Notes under the pieces: generated by a model
Told to the model about the DNA's origin: nothing
Seen by the model: the letters and a program-made list of their open reading frames with translations, nothing else
Databases searched by the model: none
Made by a program: the position numbers and the translations under genes
NCBI RefSeq assembly: GCF_042683745.1
Contig: NZ_JBHUJX010000019.1
Location: 62,001 to 126,000 of the forward strand
Direction: 5' to 3'
Length of the DNA stretch: 64,000 nt
From: Pseudoneobacillus sp042683745
GTDB taxonomy: Bacteria; Bacillota; Bacilli; Bacillales; Cytobacillaceae
In this document: positions 35,414 to 43,959 of the stretch, in pieces
How the letters are laid out: each line of letters opens with the position of its first letter
How positions within the stretch are numbered: position 1 is the first letter of the stretch

Positions 35414-36424
35414 TTGACAAAACTATCAAAAAAGAATGATTTAGGTTTTTTTGAAATCCGCCTTGAATCGATTGGCGGATTGGGAGCGAATTTAGCTGGA
35501 AAAATGCTCTCTGAAGATGGAGTCGTCGGAAATGGTCTAAATGGAGTTGGCTTTTCTTCCTATGGATCAGAAAAGAAAGGCTCCCCTGTCAAAGCACATA
35601 TTCGATTCTGTGAACCTGGCACAAACATCCGAGATACCACACCAATTGAACGCCCTCACGTTGTCGGCATTTTCCATGATGCCTTGTTTAAAACAATCGA
35701 CTGCACAAGTGGAATTTATCCTGACAGCACCATCCTAGTAAACTCACAAAAAACTTCAGACGAACTAAAAAAAGGAATGAATATCCTTGGTGGAACGATC
35801 GCAGTTGTTAACGCGACCGAAATCGCTTTGGAAGAACAAACAAAAGTAAACACCGCAATGCTCGGTGCGCTTTACCGAATTTTAGATTTTTTAGATCCAG
35901 AATCTATGAGAAATACGATTCGTAAAACATTTGAAAAAAAATATCCACATTTAGTAGAGCCCAATATTCGAACCTTTGACCGCGGCTACCATGAAGTGGA
36001 ATTTAAAACGTATAACCCTGAAGAAGGGGTGGAACCAAAACCTTTTAAACGTGCAGAATCAATACTTGGCTATGAAACACAGCCATTAGGCGGAATGATC
36101 ATTAATCCTGGAAATAGTATTTTAAAAGATTTAAGTATTTCACGTGCGGGAATGCTTCCTCATTTTCATGATAGTAAATGTATTAACTGTGCCGCATGTG
36201 ATACAGCTTGTCCTGATTTTTGTTTCGTTTGGGAAGAAAAGGAAGATAAAAAAGGCAGACCACAAATGTTTCTTAAAGGGATTGACTACCAGTATTGTAA
36301 AGGCTGTTTAAAATGCGTTCATGCTTGTCCGGTGGAAGCGCTAACAAGTGAGCGAGAATACAATGATGGCTACGCTGAAACTCATCGTGTCCCTCATCTA
36401 TTTGACCTAGTCACGCAAAATTAA
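35414..36424 (+). CDS. 2-oxoacid:ferredoxin oxidoreductase, fused gamma-delta subunit
   Basis: The 336-residue protein has two parts. About 1-190 is the gamma (POR) domain, opening FFEIRLESIGGLGANLAGKM, the usual R-x-G-G-x-G motif. About 250-325 is the delta part with two [4Fe-4S] motifs, CINCAACDTACP and CKGCLKCVHACP. These pass electrons from the TPP site to ferredoxin. The start is TTG 35414, eight bases after GGAGG. The next gene, 18 bases on, encodes fused alpha-beta subunits, so the two genes form a complete enzyme. The substrate acid (pyruvate, 2-oxoglutarate or other) is not readable. Confidence 0.87.
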   Translation: MTKLSKKNDLGFFEIRLESIGGLGANLAGKMLSEDGVVGNGLNGVGFSSYGSEKKGSPVKAHIRFCEPGTNIRDTTPIERPHVVGIFHDALFKTIDCTSGIYPDSTILVNSQKTSDELKKGMNILGGTIAVVNATEIALEEQTKVNTAMLGALYRILDFLDPESMRNTIRKTFEKKYPHLVEPNIRTFDRGYHEVEFKTYNPEEGVEPKPFKRAESILGYETQPLGGMIINPGNSILKDLSISRAGMLPHFHDSKCINCAACDTACPDFCFVWEEKEDKKGRPQMFLKGIDYQYCKGCLKCVHACPVEALTSEREYNDGYAETHRVPHLFDLVTQN

Positions 36425-36442
36425 AAGAAAGGCGGGATCTGT

Positions 36443-38755
36443 ATGTCCATTGATTTAAAAAGTGAAAACGTAAACATTCCAACTGGTTCGGTTGAACAAA
36501 CGATTGTATTCGAATCAGGTAATGAAATGGCTGCCTATGCAGCACACCAAATAAATTATCATGTGATGGGGTATTACCCAATCTCTCCATCTACGGAAGT
36601 TGCCCAGTTCCTTGATGGAATGAAGGCGAAGGGTGAGCATGATATCGTGTTAATACCTGCTGACGGTGAACACGGTTCAGCTGGAATTTGCTACGGTGCA
36701 TCAACAGGCGGTGGGCGTGTATTCAATGCAACTAGTGCGAATGGTTTTTTATATATGCTGGAACAGCTTCCTGTACAATCAGGAACACGTTTTCCAATGG
36801 TGTTGAATCTCGTGAACCGTTCCGTATCAGGACCTTTAAACATTCACGGTGACCATTCCGATCTTTATTTTGCCTTAAATACAGGATGGCCGATCTTAAT
36901 GGCTCGTGATCCACAAATTGTTTATGATATGAACTTGATTGCGATTAAACTTGCAGAAGATCCAGAGGTTCGTTTGCCGGTAATCGTTTCCTTCGACGGA
37001 TATTTCACTTCTCACCAAAAGAGACGTGTTCAGGTAATCAAGAGTAAAGAAGATGTTCAACAATTTATTGGTGAACCGAATCCAAACTTCCGTCACGCTT
37101 TAGATCGTGATAATCCGGTAACGATTGGACCATATATGAATGAACCAGATTATATAAACAACTGTTATCAGCAATCTGAAGCGATGTATAAAGCGGAAGA
37201 AGTTTATGAGAGAATATCAAAAGAATATGCTGAGCTGACTGGGCGCGAGTATCCTGTACTCGATTTATATCGAATGGAAGATGCCGAGATTGCGGTATTT
37301 ATGCTGAATTCAGCAGCTGAGGTTTGTAAAGACGTAGTGGACCGACTTCGTGAAAAAGGGATTAAAGCTGGTGTCATCACACCAAATATGATCCGGCCAT
37401 TCCCGCAAAAACAGCTTGCTGAAGTATTGCGAAATGTGAAAGCAATTACAGTTGGCGATCGTGCGGACTCTTACGGTGCACATGGTGGTAATATGGCTCT
37501 TGAAGTGAGAGCAACATTACAGACTTATGGAAATGTGACAACAAAGGTTGTCAATCGTGTCTATGGCTTAGGCGGCAAAGATTTTTACGCCGATGACGCA
37601 GAAAGCTTTTTTCTACTAGCCCAAGATGCAGCGGAACAAGCGTATGTAGAAAAACCTTTTGACTATTATGGACATGAACCGGGAAGAGCTGAACTTGCTC
37701 CGAAACGCGTATTGAATCCAATGAAAAAAGAAGATTTAAACACAGGGCTAATCACTGTTACTCCTGATGAAAAAACAGGCCAATTAAACGTGAAAATTCC
37801 ACCCTTACGTAGCTTAACGAAAAAACCGAAACGATTAGCTTCAGGACACGGAGCTTGTCCGGGCTGCGGAATTTTTTCAGGTTTAGAATTGTTCTTCAAA
37901 GGGATTGAAGGAGATATTGTTGCTTTATTCCATACAGGATGCGCAATGGTCGTTACTACTGGCTATCCATACAGTTCACATAAAGCCACTTACATCCATA
38001 ACCTTTTCCAAAATGGTTCGGCTACCCTTTCAGGATTAGTCGAAATGTTCCATGAACGGAAACGACGCGGCGAATTTGAAAAGCTCGGTTTAAGTGATGA
38101 CTTTACATTTGTCATGGTCACAGGCGATGGTGGAATGGATATTGGTATGGGACCAGCGATCGGAACGGCACTAAGAAACCATAAAATGATTATTTTGGAG
38201 TACGATAACGAAGGTTATATGAATACAGGAAGTCAGATGTCTTATTCAACACCAATGGGACATATGACAAGTACTTCGGGCGTCGGCAGCTTCCAAAACG
38301 GTAAGCCCTTCCATCACAAGGATACTGCTCAAATTATGGCGGCTACCCATATTCCTTACGTATTCACAGGAACCGAAGCGTTCGACCGCGACCTATTGAA
38401 AAAAGCAGCAAAAGCGCAGTGGTATGCGAAGAATGAGGGTCTTGTGTACGGGAAAATTTTAATCACTTGCCCACTGAACTGGAAATCGAAAGATGAACTA
38501 GGACAAACAATCGTTGAGGCAGCCGTAAACTCCTGCTTCTTCCCTCTTTACGAAGTAGAGCGCGGAATCACGACCGTTACGTACAATCCAGAAGAGAAGA
38601 ACAAACGTATTGACGTCACTGAGTGGTTGAAGCTGATGGGGAAAACGAAGCATTTGCTCCAAGAAAGCAGTCAAGAAATGCTTCAGTTATTCGACAAAGA
38701 AGTAGAACGCCGCTGGAGACAGCTTAAAGCGAAGCATGAAAGTCCAGATTTATAG
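36443..38755 (+). CDS. 2-oxoacid:ferredoxin oxidoreductase, fused alpha-beta subunit (TPP enzyme)
   Basis: The 770 residues join an alpha part (about 20-400; MGYYPISPSTEVAQFLDGM, PADGEHGSAGICYGAS, VNRSVSGPLNIHGDHSD) and a TPP-binding beta part (about 465-740). The beta part has GHGACPGCGIFSG with cluster-type cysteines, GDGGMDIGMGP and YDNEGYMNTGSQ, the G-D-G...N TPP/Mg motif. It should decarboxylate a 2-oxoacid oxidatively to an acyl-CoA with reduction of ferredoxin. With the preceding gamma-delta gene it gives a two-polypeptide complex. It is followed by a terminator. Such oxygen-sensitive enzymes are less usual in aerobic bacilli, although homologues occur there. Confidence 0.88.
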   Translation: MSIDLKSENVNIPTGSVEQTIVFESGNEMAAYAAHQINYHVMGYYPISPSTEVAQFLDGMKAKGEHDIVLIPADGEHGSAGICYGASTGGGRVFNATSANGFLYMLEQLPVQSGTRFPMVLNLVNRSVSGPLNIHGDHSDLYFALNTGWPILMARDPQIVYDMNLIAIKLAEDPEVRLPVIVSFDGYFTSHQKRRVQVIKSKEDVQQFIGEPNPNFRHALDRDNPVTIGPYMNEPDYINNCYQQSEAMYKAEEVYERISKEYAELTGREYPVLDLYRMEDAEIAVFMLNSAAEVCKDVVDRLREKGIKAGVITPNMIRPFPQKQLAEVLRNVKAITVGDRADSYGAHGGNMALEVRATLQTYGNVTTKVVNRVYGLGGKDFYADDAESFFLLAQDAAEQAYVEKPFDYYGHEPGRAELAPKRVLNPMKKEDLNTGLITVTPDEKTGQLNVKIPPLRSLTKKPKRLASGHGACPGCGIFSGLELFFKGIEGDIVALFHTGCAMVVTTGYPYSSHKATYIHNLFQNGSATLSGLVEMFHERKRRGEFEKLGLSDDFTFVMVTGDGGMDIGMGPAIGTALRNHKMIILEYDNEGYMNTGSQMSYSTPMGHMTSTSGVGSFQNGKPFHHKDTAQIMAATHIPYVFTGTEAFDRDLLKKAAKAQWYAKNEGLVYGKILITCPLNWKSKDELGQTIVEAAVNSCFFPLYEVERGITTVTYNPEEKNKRIDVTEWLKLMGKTKHLLQESSQEMLQLFDKEVERRWRQLKAKHESPDL

Positions 38756-38771
38756 GTATAGCTTTTTGAAA

Positions 38772-38815
38772 AAATGGTCCAGAGCACTTTGGCTCTGGAC
38801 CATTTCCTATTTTGT
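38772..38815 (+). terminator. Terminator after the oxidoreductase operon
   Basis: AAATGGTCCAGAGC (38772-38785) pairs exactly with GCTCTGGACCATTT (38792-38805), then CCTATTTTGTTT. Confidence 0.85.
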
Positions 38816-38832
38816 TTGATAATTAATCCTAC

Positions 38833-39585
38833 CTAGATCTTAAAGCTTTCCATATCAGTAGACACTTCTTTAAGTGCCAATTCATCTGCAATCACGGTTA
38901 CATGTTTGTGAAGTTTAAGAGCTGAGGCAGGGAAGTTTTCGGTTATTTCTCCTGATAGTAGTTCTTTTATTGCCTTTGCTTTGGATTCACCTGATGCCAG
39001 CAATAGGATTTCTTTGCTTTTTAAAATACTTGAGATACCCATTGTAATGGCATGTGTTGGAACGTCTTTCTGATGATGAAAGAAACGGGCATTCGCCTTA
39101 CGGGTTGATTCAGTAAGCTTTGTAACATACGTTTTCTGTGAAAAAGGCGTCCCCGGTTCATTAAATCCGATATGACCATTACTTCCAATTCCTAATATTT
39201 GAAGATCAGGATAGTTTAGACTTTCAATTAAGCCATCATACCTTTTACACTCTTCCTGTAAATCGGAAGCCATTCCATTTGGAATATGGGTGTTTTCCAT
39301 TTTTAGATCGAGATATTGAAACAATTTATGAATCATATAGTAATGATAGCTTTGTGGATGATCACTTGCGAGCCCGATGTATTCGTCTAGATTCACTGTC
39401 CGAACGTTTTGATAGGAAGTCGCATTAATTTGATGATCTCGAATGAGTAGATCATATGTTTTCTCAGGAGTCCCCCCCGTCGCTAGTCCGAGTATGGTGG
39501 CACTCTTAGTCTTAACTTTTTCACTGATCATTTTTGAGGCAATTTCACTTAATTCAGTATCATTCTTCACAGCTATTACATTCAT
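38833..39585 (-). CDS. nagB: Glucosamine-6-phosphate deaminase
   Basis: This 250-residue enzyme converts glucosamine-6-phosphate to fructose-6-phosphate and ammonia. Motifs are LGLATGGTPEKTYDLL (phosphate loop), TVNLDEYIGLASDHPQSYHYYM (catalytic Asp and following residues), LGIGSNGHIGFNEPGTPF, and THAITMGISSILKSKEI. The length fits the short bacterial NagB without the allosteric extension. The start ATG 39585 follows AGAGGTG and lies 26 bases inside the end of nagA, so translation is coupled. It is the last gene of the amino-sugar operon; no nagR regulator follows. Confidence 0.93.
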   Translation of the reverse strand: MNVIAVKNDTELSEIASKMISEKVKTKSATILGLATGGTPEKTYDLLIRDHQINATSYQNVRTVNLDEYIGLASDHPQSYHYYMIHKLFQYLDLKMENTHIPNGMASDLQEECKRYDGLIESLNYPDLQILGIGSNGHIGFNEPGTPFSQKTYVTKLTESTRKANARFFHHQKDVPTHAITMGISSILKSKEILLLASGESKAKAIKELLSGEITENFPASALKLHKHVTVIADELALKEVSTDMESFKI

Positions 39586-40771
39586 CCATTTCACCTCTTT
39601 TATAGACCAAATGGCCACGACAATACGTCATCATTATATTCAAGTTGGAATCTAAAATAACGAAATCAGCGTCTTTTCCTTCCGTGATACTTCCTTTTCG
39701 ATCAAAAATATTTAAGCTCTTTGCTGGATTCATAGATGTGATTTTCACCAACTCTTCTAAACGGCACCCAGTATATTTTTGAAAATTTTGTAGCGCCGTC
39801 CCCATTTTGAGAATACTGCCAGCTAATGTGCCATCTTCTAAAGTTGCACGATCCCTTGTCACGATGACCTTTTGACCACCGAGTTCATATTGGCCAGCTT
39901 TTAAACATTTTGCCCTCATTGAATCAGTAATGAGAAGAATCGATTCACTTGTTTTACTTCTATACGTATGCTTCACGATTTCTGGTCGGATGTGAATTCC
40001 GTCGACAATCATTTCGACTTTTAATTCCTCTCGTAAGAGCGCGGCACCTACTACACCAGGCTCACGATGATGTAAACCCGACATCCCATTAAACAAATGG
40101 GTCACATGCGAGGCACCAGCATTAATCGCATGATCTACTTCCTCATACGTTGCGTTCGAATGACCAATAGAAGCGACCACTCCTGTTTGACTTAAATGAT
40201 GTATAAACTCCAAACCATTTTCTTCCTCAGGGGCTAAAGTAACAACTTTAATATTTCCACCACTAAGTTCTTGCCATTTCATAAAAAGAGTAAGGTCAGG
40301 TGCCTTAATATATCGGTTAGGCTGAGCACCTGCCCGCTTTTTCGAAATAAACGGTCCTTCAAGATGGATGCCCACCACCTCTGCAACATCAGCTTTTTTC
40401 GACATTCCCATATAATTGGCCACATTTTGAAGTGCCTTTTCAATTTCCTCTTCACTCTGTGTTATAGTTGTCGCGAGAAAGCTCGTTGTTCCTTCCCTAG
40501 GAAGTGCCTTTGCCATTGTATGTAAGGCTTCTGGTGTGGCGTCCATTGTATCTACCCCATCTACCCCATGAATATGAATGTCAATCATTCCTGGGATTAG
40601 TGCTAAATCAGGGGTTAGAGTAATGATCTTTGCTCCATTTATTATTTCTTCTGTTAGTTCATCATTATGTCCCGTTTTAGTGATGATTCCATCTTCAACC
40701 TTCACAAAACCTTGTTTATAGAAATCTTCTTCAGTATAAACAGTTACATTAGTAATGATAAATGATTCCAT
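39560..40771 (-). CDS. nagA: N-acetylglucosamine-6-phosphate deacetylase
   Basis: The 403-residue amidohydrolase removes acetate from GlcNAc-6-phosphate. It has ALIPGMIDIHIHGVDG (metal HxH), IHLEGPFISKKRAGAQ (metal Glu), IGHSNATYEE and HLFNGMSGLHHREPG (metal His residues and substrate loop), and ITDSM (catalytic Asp). Together with NagB it feeds cell-wall or chitin amino sugars into glycolysis. The start ATG 40771 has TAGGAG upstream. It overlaps nagB by 26 bases. A near-consensus cre site lies about 113 bp upstream of the start, but no NagR/DasR-type operator was found. Confidence 0.93.
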   Translation of the reverse strand: MESFIITNVTVYTEEDFYKQGFVKVEDGIITKTGHNDELTEEIINGAKIITLTPDLALIPGMIDIHIHGVDGVDTMDATPEALHTMAKALPREGTTSFLATTITQSEEEIEKALQNVANYMGMSKKADVAEVVGIHLEGPFISKKRAGAQPNRYIKAPDLTLFMKWQELSGGNIKVVTLAPEEENGLEFIHHLSQTGVVASIGHSNATYEEVDHAINAGASHVTHLFNGMSGLHHREPGVVGAALLREELKVEMIVDGIHIRPEIVKHTYRSKTSESILLITDSMRAKCLKAGQYELGGQKVIVTRDRATLEDGTLAGSILKMGTALQNFQKYTGCRLEELVKITSMNPAKSLNIFDRKGSITEGKDADFVILDSNLNIMMTYCRGHLVYKRGEMDECNSCEE

Positions 40772-40883
40772 ATGTTCTCCTACTCCTATAAAAATCATTT
40801 TGATTCAGCGAACATTTCATGTGTGATCATAGTCAGGTATATTCTACACAATATGATTACATCTTTCTATTTTATGAAAAGGA

Positions 40884-40897
40884 AGTTAGCGTTTTAA
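40884..40897 (-). promoter_or_regulatory. Possible cre site upstream of nagAB
   Basis: On the minus strand TTAAAACGCTAACT matches the cre consensus TGWAARCGYTWNCW at all but the second position. The context (an amino-sugar operon) fits, but the match is imperfect. Confidence 0.4.
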
Positions 40898-40946
40898 TCG
40901 ACACTTTTCTCCTACGATAAACAGTTCTTAATAGCAAGATCCCAAA

Positions 40947-41615
40947 CTATTCAGAGCGAATAGAGTAATTTAAATATGAGAATATCCATGATCTATCTCC
41001 CTCAATTATCACTTGAATCGGAAAGATTGCTGCTTTTTTATCGCTCATAAACCACGGACGATCTTTCTTAACGATAATGAATAGTCCTTCCTCGTCACCA
41101 ATTGCCGCAAATGTATCGGATGGTTGCTTCCATTCTGATATTCCCAACTCACTTTTTATTTTCCCAACTACTTCTAGTACATTGAATACAGGGATCCCTA
41201 TTTCATCTATTCTTAAAAACTCATTATTTGAAAATGCTTTGGTTGTTAATGAACTTTTGAGTTGATGTCTTGCTATTATTTCAACAATATTGCCAGCAGG
41301 GTCATTAAAATAAACAGAATGTGCATCCCATGATTGGAAATGAATTACTTTCTCTCCCTCATAGGTTGTTATCTTTACCCTTTTTCCGATCCATTTAAGT
41401 GCTTCATTCATCCTACTTTCAGGAATATTAATAGCAAAGTGATAAAATGGTTTAGTGTTCTCATTCCCCTCTATAAAGGTTAAATGAGTTGACCCAATCT
41501 TGATAGTGAATTCATCTCTAGTCATTTTTATTAATGGAAAACCAAAATGTATATGGTAGAAATCAAATAGTTTTTTCAGTTCAGTCGTTTCAAGAATCAG
41601 TTCTTTTATTTTCAT
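40947..41615 (-). CDS. Two-domain VOC family protein
   Basis: The 222 residues correspond to two VOC modules: 1-118 (KIKELILETTELKKLFDFYH ... FNDPAGNIVEIIARH) and about 130-215, a shorter module starting LRIDEIGIPVFNVLEVVGKI. It parallels residues 1-213 of the triple-domain protein at 30453-31505, including the EIGIPV and PWF/NWY segments, but lacks the YycE-like third domain. The start is ATG 41615, nine bases after GGAGG. It is monocistronic. The ligand is unknown. Confidence 0.82.
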   Translation of the reverse strand: MKIKELILETTELKKLFDFYHIHFGFPLIKMTRDEFTIKIGSTHLTFIEGNENTKPFYHFAINIPESRMNEALKWIGKRVKITTYEGEKVIHFQSWDAHSVYFNDPAGNIVEIIARHQLKSSLTTKAFSNNEFLRIDEIGIPVFNVLEVVGKIKSELGISEWKQPSDTFAAIGDEEGLFIIVKKDRPWFMSDKKAAIFPIQVIIEGDRSWIFSYLNYSIRSE

Positions 41616-41828
41616 AGTGCTATACCTCCGAATCACTTTTCTTAATTTTACTTGTAAAAGTGAGGCGAAGATTCGTTCAAACTGTGGAAGCTTCTTAAGA
41701 AATTGGTCTTGGTTATTTTCAGTTGCACTACGACTAATGGAGTAATTGACGAATTAAACAGGAGTTGAATACATTATCTGTTAAAAGAGAATAGTGTTGG
41801 AATTACTTTTTTGGGAATTGTCCCAAAA

Positions 41829-41860
41829 GAATGACCTGTAAATAGATTTACAGGTCATTC
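41829..41860 (-). terminator. Terminator of the third sigma/anti-sigma operon
   Basis: GAATGACCTGTAAAT (41829-41843) pairs exactly with ATTTACAGGTCATTC (41846-41860); TTTT follows on both strands. Its position suits the minus-strand operon. Confidence 0.85.
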
Positions 41861-41890
41861 TTTTAAATAATCTTTACAAGGTTTTTTGTT

Positions 41891-42946
41891 TTAATTAATC
41901 TTCTTCTTATCCTTTCCCAATACGGTTATTTCAAAAGGATCGTTACGAACGGTTTTGGTTCTTTCGTCCGTTTTGATGAAGGTCATGATTTCGTCTTTGA
42001 TCCTTTTGGCTAGTTCTTTAGCTTCAGGATCTGTTGATTTAACGGTAGTTTTAATAGTAATTTGCAGTGGCAGTGGATGGAAGGAATACGAATAGGTCTT
42101 CACCTTAAAAGTCTCGTTTTCCATTAATCCGCCACCGATGATATGAATAAGTCCCAATTCCCCCCATCTTTGTTCTTGTTCACGGGCTGCCATATCGATT
42201 CTGGTGACTCGATATCGGAATGGTTCTCCATATGGTTTAGATAATTCCTCAAGTCCTTTTTTCAACGCCGCCATTCGTTCCTTCGATTCTGTTTTCGGAA
42301 CAGCGACGTAGATATATTTATCAACGACTCGAGCTTGTGGTGGGAATGCCATGACGTAATTATTTTGCTTTAACCATTCAATAATTTTATTCTCAAGTTC
42401 CATGCCTTCCTGGATGTATTTTTCAACCTCTGGACTGGGTTCTTCCATTGGCACTCGGTCGTCTTTCACAGATTGAATTTTAATCTTATACTTGCCGAAA
42501 TTGTTATCCATTAAGGCATCATGAATTTTTCCCTTTGCTTTTGCATTATCCTTTTTGCTCGATTCATAAAGCTCTAGTTTGATTTCTCGCTTTGGAACCG
42601 AAATATCCCAGTCATGAGGTTCGAACTGATTTTCCATCAACGTATCCCCAACAAGATTAATAACAGCATATTTGTATTCCTCTTGTTTAATGAACAAGCT
42701 TAAATATGGAATTTTCGCTGTGACCTTTGCCATGCCAAGTGATAGATTGGAAAAAACAATGAGTAGTGTGAATATGGCTACGGCTGCGAAGGTGGAATAA
42801 GCGAATTTTCTTCTACCCGTTTTTGGCCGATGAGCTTTTAATTCAATAATTTTATTGCCCTCTCTTACTGCCTTTAGAACATTTTGCTTATGCTCTTTTT
42901 GAAAACGGATGTTTTTCCATTCGGGATAGTTCAATTTATTTTTCAT
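41891..42946 (-). CDS. Anti-sigma factor-like membrane protein (DUF4179/DUF4030 type)
   Basis: The 351 residues comprise a cytosolic N-terminus (1-50), one membrane helix (YSTFAAVAIFTLLIVFSNLS) and a large charged extracytoplasmic part. The latter has repeated KIHDALMDNN-like and AKELAKRIKDEIMTF segments, as in Bacillus DUF4030 proteins. It overlaps the end of an ECF sigma gene by 11 bases, the usual sign of an anti-sigma partner. The start ATG 42946 follows GAGGAGGAG. Its signal is unknown. Confidence 0.78.
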   Translation of the reverse strand: MKNKLNYPEWKNIRFQKEHKQNVLKAVREGNKIIELKAHRPKTGRRKFAYSTFAAVAIFTLLIVFSNLSLGMAKVTAKIPYLSLFIKQEEYKYAVINLVGDTLMENQFEPHDWDISVPKREIKLELYESSKKDNAKAKGKIHDALMDNNFGKYKIKIQSVKDDRVPMEEPSPEVEKYIQEGMELENKIIEWLKQNNYVMAFPPQARVVDKYIYVAVPKTESKERMAALKKGLEELSKPYGEPFRYRVTRIDMAAREQEQRWGELGLIHIIGGGLMENETFKVKTYSYSFHPLPLQITIKTTVKSTDPEAKELAKRIKDEIMTFIKTDERTKTVRNDPFEITVLGKDKKKIN

Positions 42947-43499
42947 GACTATTCTCCTCCTCAAATGAAAGTTTTAACAAGTTTCTGGCGCGAAAAAGTC
43001 TCGTCTTCACAGTATTCGCGTTCTGACTTAATAAATCAGCCATTTCATTTATCGATAATTCTTCATAATAATGGAGGATAATTACTTCTCTCAACTTAAT
43101 TGGGAGGGCTAATATTTTTTCAAAAAGGAGGGCTTGATCCTCCAATTCTTCCATTCTATCCTCTATAGAATTTGTTCTGCCCTTAATAATAGAAAAAATA
43201 AAGTCTTTGTACTGAATATTTTTATAGGACCAGCTTTTTAATAAATCCTTGCATTTATTGACAGTAATTCGGTAAAGCCATGTTTTGTATGTAGATCTAC
43301 TTTGAAACTGGTCTAGACTTTTGTAGCAGCTAATAAACACTTCCTGAGAAATATCTTCCGCTAACTGCTTTTCTTTCAAATAAGTGTAAGCTAATCTCAT
43401 CACCATATCGCCATATTCCTCCATCAACCAAATTAATTGGTCTTCTTTAGGCAGATGGTGGATTTCATTTGAGTTTTCTTTCGTTTTTTTCAAATACAT
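42936..43499 (-). CDS. ECF RNA polymerase sigma factor
   Basis: The 187-residue protein has region 2 (YGDMVMRLAYTYLKEKQLAE, DISQEVFISCYKSL, YKTWLYRITVNKCKDLLKSW) and region 4 (LPIKLREVIILHYYEELSIN, EMADLLSQNANTVKTRLFRA). It resembles the broken sigma gene at 666-1243, including the LHYYE and NTVKTR segments. The ATG has GGAGG six bases upstream. It is coupled to the overlapping anti-sigma gene and likely autoregulated. Confidence 0.9.
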   Translation of the reverse strand: MYLKKTKENSNEIHHLPKEDQLIWLMEEYGDMVMRLAYTYLKEKQLAEDISQEVFISCYKSLDQFQSRSTYKTWLYRITVNKCKDLLKSWSYKNIQYKDFIFSIIKGRTNSIEDRMEELEDQALLFEKILALPIKLREVIILHYYEELSINEMADLLSQNANTVKTRLFRARNLLKLSFEEENSHEK

Positions 43500-43568
43500 T
43501 CACATCCTCCTTTCTTTACATTTAGACGAGGCTAACCGTTATTGGTTCCGTAAGAGAATATAAAAATA

Positions 43569-43591
43569 GTGACTGCTTGAAAAACAGTCAC
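43569..43591 (-). terminator. Hairpin terminator downstream of the MCP remnant
   Basis: GTGACTG and CAGTCAC pair across nine bases; on the minus strand TATTTTTATA follows. It may now serve the activator gene upstream. Confidence 0.65.
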
Positions 43592-43616
43592 CATCATTTT
43601 AAAGAGCTTTCTTCAT

Positions 43617-43958
43617 TTATAATGTAAATTTATCAATCTCTTTCTTTAGCTCATTGATATGCTCATCTAGTTCACTTGCGGAATCTGCAACAACCGTGAT
43701 CGCATTTAACTGTTCATCGACAGAAGAAGAAATTTCTTCAATCGTAGCCGCTGATTCCTCACTAATAGCGGCAATATTCTCTATAGAACATACAACGTTG
43801 TCCTATAAAATCATTAGAGAATCAATGCTTCCATTAACCTCACTGATAATTTTTCTAACACCTTTAATGGAACTTGCGATTAATCTAAATGAATCCGTAC
43901 TATTCACAGCATCAGTTTGTTCTTGGACTAAATCTTTCGCATTTTCTATTTCAATTAC
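43617..43958 (-). pseudogene. C-terminal remnant of a methyl-accepting chemotaxis protein
   Basis: The minus strand encodes the tail of an MCP signalling domain: ENAKDLVQEQTDAVNSTDSF, then VRKIISEVNGSIDSLMIL followed by an in-frame TAG, then IENIAAISEESAATIEEISS and a coiled-coil end. No membrane or sensor part remains, and it begins directly at the stop of the sigma-54 activator gene. The stop and the lack of a start make it a pseudogene. It was probably joined here by a deletion. Confidence 0.8.
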
Positions 43959-43959
43959 T

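Noticed and set aside
38756..40946. A NagR/DasR operator or nagR gene beside nagAB
   Set aside because: No GntR-type gene and no palindromic ATTGGTATAGACCAAT-like site was found nearby.
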